Source: Bacteroidales bacterium
Lineage (GTDB): Bacteria; Bacteroidota; Bacteroidia; Bacteroidales; UBA932
Direction: 5' to 3'
Assembly (NCBI GenBank): GCA_017535125.1
Contig: JAFXUS010000033.1
Location: 1 to 9,395 of the forward strand
Length of the DNA: 9,395 bases
This document shows positions 6,642 through 9,395 of the stretch, one piece after another; the first letter of the stretch is position 1, and each line of letters opens with the position of its first letter. The notes under the pieces were generated by a model. It was not told where the DNA came from, made no database searches, and saw only the letters and a list, made by a program, of their open reading frames with translations. A program made the translations under genes and the position numbers.

Positions 6642-7748
6642 ATGAAAAAATCTATCTATATCGTCCTGTTGGCCTTCACGGCGCTGTTCACTTTCGCCTC
6701 CTGCGAAAGGGAATACTACATGAAGGAAGTCGGTACCGAATCCATCGCCCCGGTCCTCGCGGCCGTCAGCGACCAGGTCATCGACGCCAACAACAGCAAA
6801 GCTGAATCGGTGATATTCAACTGGACGCCCGCCTCCTTCGGCGCGCCCGTCCAGATTGAATATACGCTCTACCTGACCCGGGAAGGCGCTGACGACTATC
6901 TGGCCGCCCAGACCTTCTCGACCGCGGTCGCCGTGGAGAAAGCCACCATCAACTCCGGAGCCGTCGCCCTCGGTATCGAGAAGAACGGCGCCGGCACCAT
7001 CGGCGCCAAGGTCGTCGCGTCCGTCTATACCGGACCCGGCGGTTCCACTTCTTTTGCGCAGAGCAACACTTCCAATGCCATCTCTTTCGGCGTCACCACG
7101 TTCGAGGCTCCGAAGGACTGGATCTTCCTCCCGGGCGTCTACAACGGCTGGGGCGACAGCAACGAAAAGGAAGAATGGAAAGTCTGGGAGACGGACGGCG
7201 GCAGCAAGGTATACCGCACCCTGGTCCAGTTCGAATCCGCCGACTGGTGCGTCGGTTTCTGCCCGTTCAAGATCTTCGCGAACGGTGCGTGGCTCGGCTA
7301 CAACGACGGCTATGAGCCGGCCTGGGGCCGTATCTACGCGAACGACGACGGCAACTGGGCCGTGCCTGAGGCTGAACCCATCAACTTCATCACGGTCAAC
7401 ATGACCACTAAGAAGGGTACGCGCGAGGCCGTCTCCAAGGTCGGCATCATCGGTTCCTTCTGCGGCTGGGCCGACGACAAGGAGGTCTCCTTCGTCTATG
7501 ACAAGGTCAACAACGTCTGGAATGCCGACGTGACCTTCGCTGCCGGCGACGAGTTCCTCATCCGCCTGAACGGCGACTGGGGCTTCAAGTACGGCACCGC
7601 CACGAGCCCCAGCAGCGGCGTCCAGGGCGGCTTTGAGCTCGAAGAGGGCGCCGGTTCCGCCAACATCGCGGCGCCGGGCGCCGGTGCTTACACCGTCCGC
7701 CTCCACGCCAACCGCACGCCGATGGTGATTTCCTATATAGCGAAGTAA
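6642..7748 (+). CDS. susE: SusE-like starch-binding surface lipoprotein
   Basis: A 368-residue lipoprotein, close to the size of B. thetaiotaomicron SusE (about 387). The signal peptide ends in lipobox FASC, with lipidated C21. Residues about 34-152 form the immunoglobulin/FN3-like SusE N-terminal domain (APVLAAVSDQ... VIFNWTPASF... YTLYLTREG). Two starch-binding modules follow: one at about 157-257 (WIFLPGVYNGW) and one at about 264-368, with the family pattern KVGIIGSFCGW, then WNADVTFAAGDEFLIRLNGDWGFKYG in two parts and a closing GAYTVRLHANRTPMVISY strand. In the family these modules bind alpha-glucans through aromatic residues; candidates here are W170, W276 and W313. The first module contains WCVGFC (C203, C207), an odd close pair of cysteines for an exported protein. 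The protein helps hold starch near SusC/SusD but is not expected to cut it. It is fourth in the operon, 19 bases before the next gene. Confidence 0.88.
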   Translation: MKKSIYIVLLAFTALFTFASCEREYYMKEVGTESIAPVLAAVSDQVIDANNSKAESVIFNWTPASFGAPVQIEYTLYLTREGADDYLAAQTFSTAVAVEKATINSGAVALGIEKNGAGTIGAKVVASVYTGPGGSTSFAQSNTSNAISFGVTTFEAPKDWIFLPGVYNGWGDSNEKEEWKVWETDGGSKVYRTLVQFESADWCVGFCPFKIFANGAWLGYNDGYEPAWGRIYANDDGNWAVPEAEPINFITVNMTTKKGTREAVSKVGIIGSFCGWADDKEVSFVYDKVNNVWNADVTFAAGDEFLIRLNGDWGFKYGTATSPSSGVQGGFELEEGAGSANIAAPGAGAYTVRLHANRTPMVISYIAK

Positions 7749-7767
7749 CCTTATGACAATCTGCATT

Positions 7768-9395
7768 ATGAAAAAGTTTAGATACATATTGGCGATTGCC
7801 GCATTGATCCTCGGCGCGGCTTCCTGCACCATCCTGCCGGAAGATGCCTTCTCGACGGATCCCGTCGCCCCCGAGTTCCTGGCCCATGCAGACATCCTGA
7901 TGACCGCGAACACGATGGACGAGGACGTGAACATCACGTGGACGGCCTACCGGAACCTTCCGGAGGGTCTGAGCTACGTGCTCAAGGCGACCTATGTCAA
8001 TGACACCAAGGTGCTCGCCACCGTCAACTCCACCTGCTTCAAGACGACCAAGACGGCCTTCAAGGAGCTGCTCTACACCACGTTCCCGGCCCTGCCGCAG
8101 AATGATACCTTCGTCCTCTCCCTCGAGGTGTCCGTCCTGGACGCCAGCGGAAACGAGTACGTGTCCAACTCCATGGGCGTGACCATCTACGCGTACGGCG
8201 ACGCCGTCGCGCCGGTCATCGTCCTGAAAGAGGACGAGCTGGAGCTCGATCCGAACGAGGCGCTGACCGAGGTGACCCTCCTTTCCTGGGAGCCGGCCCG
8301 CCTGGTCTACGGCGAGAAGGTGAGCTACAACGTGTACCTGAGCACCGTCACGGACGCCGTGCTCGCTTCGCGGGCGCTGGACACTCCGGCGTACCTGCTG
8401 GCCGAAGGCCTTACCGAGACCAGCTTCTCCATGACAGTGGACGCCCTCAATGACGCCATCATCGCCGCCGGCGGAGCGGAAGCCGCGGAAGTTCCGATCA
8501 AGTTCCTGGTCGAGGCTTACTGCGAATCCCTCCCCGAAGGCATCGAGGCCGCTTCCGCGGAAATGACCGTCACGACCTTCGTGGCCACTTTCCCGGAGAT
8601 CCTCTACACCCCGGGCAGCCACCAGGGCTGGGATCCGGCTTCCGCCGCGACCCTCACGCTCTCTTCGAGCATCAAGGGCTACTATGAAGGCATCCTCGAC
8701 CTGACGACCCCGGACGGCAGCGACGCCCAGTTCAAGTTCAGCCCGAATCCCAAGTGGGAAGGCGACTTCGGCGGCAAGGTCGAGGCGGACGCCGACAAAG
8801 CCGGCTTCTATTCCGGTACGGTCGGCTCCTCCGACAACATCGTGGTTCCCTCCGGCATCTACGTCATCATGCTCAACAAGAAGCTCAACAAGATCAATCT
8901 GGTTGAGATCAAGAGTCTGGGCGCCATCGGCACCGCTTTCGGCGGCTGGGACAAGGAAATCCCGATGACCTGGGACAAGGAGACCAACGTCTTCACCGTG
9001 GTCGCGGACGTCGTCCCGGGCGAATACAAGTTCCGCCTCAACGACGACTGGACCTTCTCCATCGACAACACGGGCGGCGTCAACGGCGGCGGCGCCAACT
9101 ATGAGACCGCCCTCAGCGGAAACTACAAGGTATCCGTGGACATGAGCAAGCACCCTTATACGGTGAAGTTCGCCAACACGTCCTTCCCGGAGGTGCTCTA
9201 CGTGCCCGGTTCCCACAACAATTGGACCCACAGCGCCACTGTCCTGCAAGGCGACGGCAACGGCCGTTACGAAGGCTTCGTCACGGTCGGCGGCGAGTGG
9301 GGCTTCAAGTTTACCCCGACCGCCGACCCCGACTGGAAGGATGGCGAGTGGGGCCTCGACAAGAGCACCACGCCCGAGACCAGCGACGCCGGCGA
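7768..9395 (+). CDS. susF: SusF-like multidomain starch-binding lipoprotein (3' end outside window)
   Basis: The frame is open from 7768 to the right edge: 542 residues with no stop. A lipoprotein signal peptide ends in AASC (lipidated C20), followed by TILPED. Residues about 32-142 and 148-273 look like two successive SusE-type Ig/FN3-like domains (VNITWTAYRNLPEGLSY; VTLLSWEPARLVYGEKVSYNVYLS). Then come carbohydrate-binding modules: A at about 276-380 (PEILYTPGSHQGW), B at about 382-470 (LGAIGTAFGGWD, EYKFRLNDDWTFSID) and the start of a second A-type module at 474 (PEVLYVPGSHNNW) reaching the edge. B. thetaiotaomicron SusF is about 485 residues with one N-terminal domain and three modules, so this protein is already longer. 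An in-frame ATG at 7753 would add five residues; 7768 is preferred because it gives a standard MKKF leader. It is the last visible gene of the operon and probably binds starch at the cell surface. Exact orthology to SusF is uncertain because Sus lipoproteins diverge quickly. Confidence 0.85.
   Translation, partial: MKKFRYILAIAALILGAASCTILPEDAFSTDPVAPEFLAHADILMTANTMDEDVNITWTAYRNLPEGLSYVLKATYVNDTKVLATVNSTCFKTTKTAFKELLYTTFPALPQNDTFVLSLEVSVLDASGNEYVSNSMGVTIYAYGDAVAPVIVLKEDELELDPNEALTEVTLLSWEPARLVYGEKVSYNVYLSTVTDAVLASRALDTPAYLLAEGLTETSFSMTVDALNDAIIAAGGAEAAEVPIKFLVEAYCESLPEGIEAASAEMTVTTFVATFPEILYTPGSHQGWDPASAATLTLSSSIKGYYEGILDLTTPDGSDAQFKFSPNPKWEGDFGGKVEADADKAGFYSGTVGSSDNIVVPSGIYVIMLNKKLNKINLVEIKSLGAIGTAFGGWDKEIPMTWDKETNVFTVVADVVPGEYKFRLNDDWTFSIDNTGGVNGGGANYETALSGNYKVSVDMSKHPYTVKFANTSFPEVLYVPGSHNNWTHSATVLQGDGNGRYEGFVTVGGEWGFKFTPTADPDWKDGEWGLDKSTTPETSDAG
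8593..9395 (+). repeat. susF: Internal repeat of carbohydrate-binding module pair in the susF-like gene
   Basis: The protein segment starting at 8593 (residue 276, PEILYTPGSHQGW) recurs from 9187 (residue 474, PEVLYVPGSHNNW), a period of 198 residues that spans one A-type plus one B-type module. After the start, both copies continue with a GYYEG/RYEGF strand and an FKFSPNPKW / FKFTPTADPDW strand. The DNA of the two copies has diverged clearly, so this is an old duplication. The second copy is cut by the window edge after about 69 residues. Confidence 0.6.

Noticed and set aside
5943..9249. Further long minus-strand open frames (5943-7937 and 7585-9249) opposite susD, susE and susF.
   Set aside because: Same composition and cause as the larger antisense frame; they overlap each other and firmly supported genes and show no family signature.

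Overview
The window is a GC-rich (GC-rich third codon positions, AT-rich gaps between genes) piece of a Bacteroidota, most likely Bacteroidales, genome. Signs are the SusC/SusD outer-membrane pair, SusE/SusF-type surface lipoproteins, weak or absent Shine-Dalgarno sequences and a promoter-like TTATTTTG box. Uncultured gut or rumen Bacteroidales often look like this, but genus cannot be read from the sequence. The locus is a starch (alpha-glucan) polysaccharide utilisation locus of the Sus type.

Layout: positions 1-482 (minus strand) hold the first 160 residues of a divergently transcribed, very hydrophobic membrane protein that runs off the left edge; it resembles the membrane part of Bacteroidales LytS/YehU-type sensor kinases, but the kinase domain is outside the window. 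Positions 483-616 are an AT-rich divergent control region with a direct repeat that fits the LytTR-regulator operator rule, followed by a possible promoter. From 617 to the right edge five genes run in one direction with gaps of 12-34 bases, so they look like one operon: an MFS sugar transporter of the SLC45/sucrose-maltose type (617-1942), susC (1977-4937), susD (4950-6608), a susE-like lipoprotein (6642-7748) and a susF-like multidomain lipoprotein (7768 to the right edge, incomplete).

How the genes work together (known from the Sus family, inferred here): SusE and SusF proteins hold starch at the cell surface, SusD caps the SusC TonB-dependent channel and passes maltooligosaccharides into it, and the MFS protein takes maltose or short maltodextrins from the periplasm into the cytoplasm. 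No glycoside hydrolase (SusA, SusB or SusG equivalent) and no SusR-like regulator lies inside the window; they may be beyond the right edge or elsewhere.

The points most worth a second look are the LytTR-like operator in front of a starch locus that would normally be SusR-controlled, the SusD ligand-site residues that match the known starch-binding site, and the enlarged SusF-like protein with a doubled N-terminal region and a repeated carbohydrate-binding module pair. I see no RNA genes, CRISPR arrays, insertion sequences or prophage genes.
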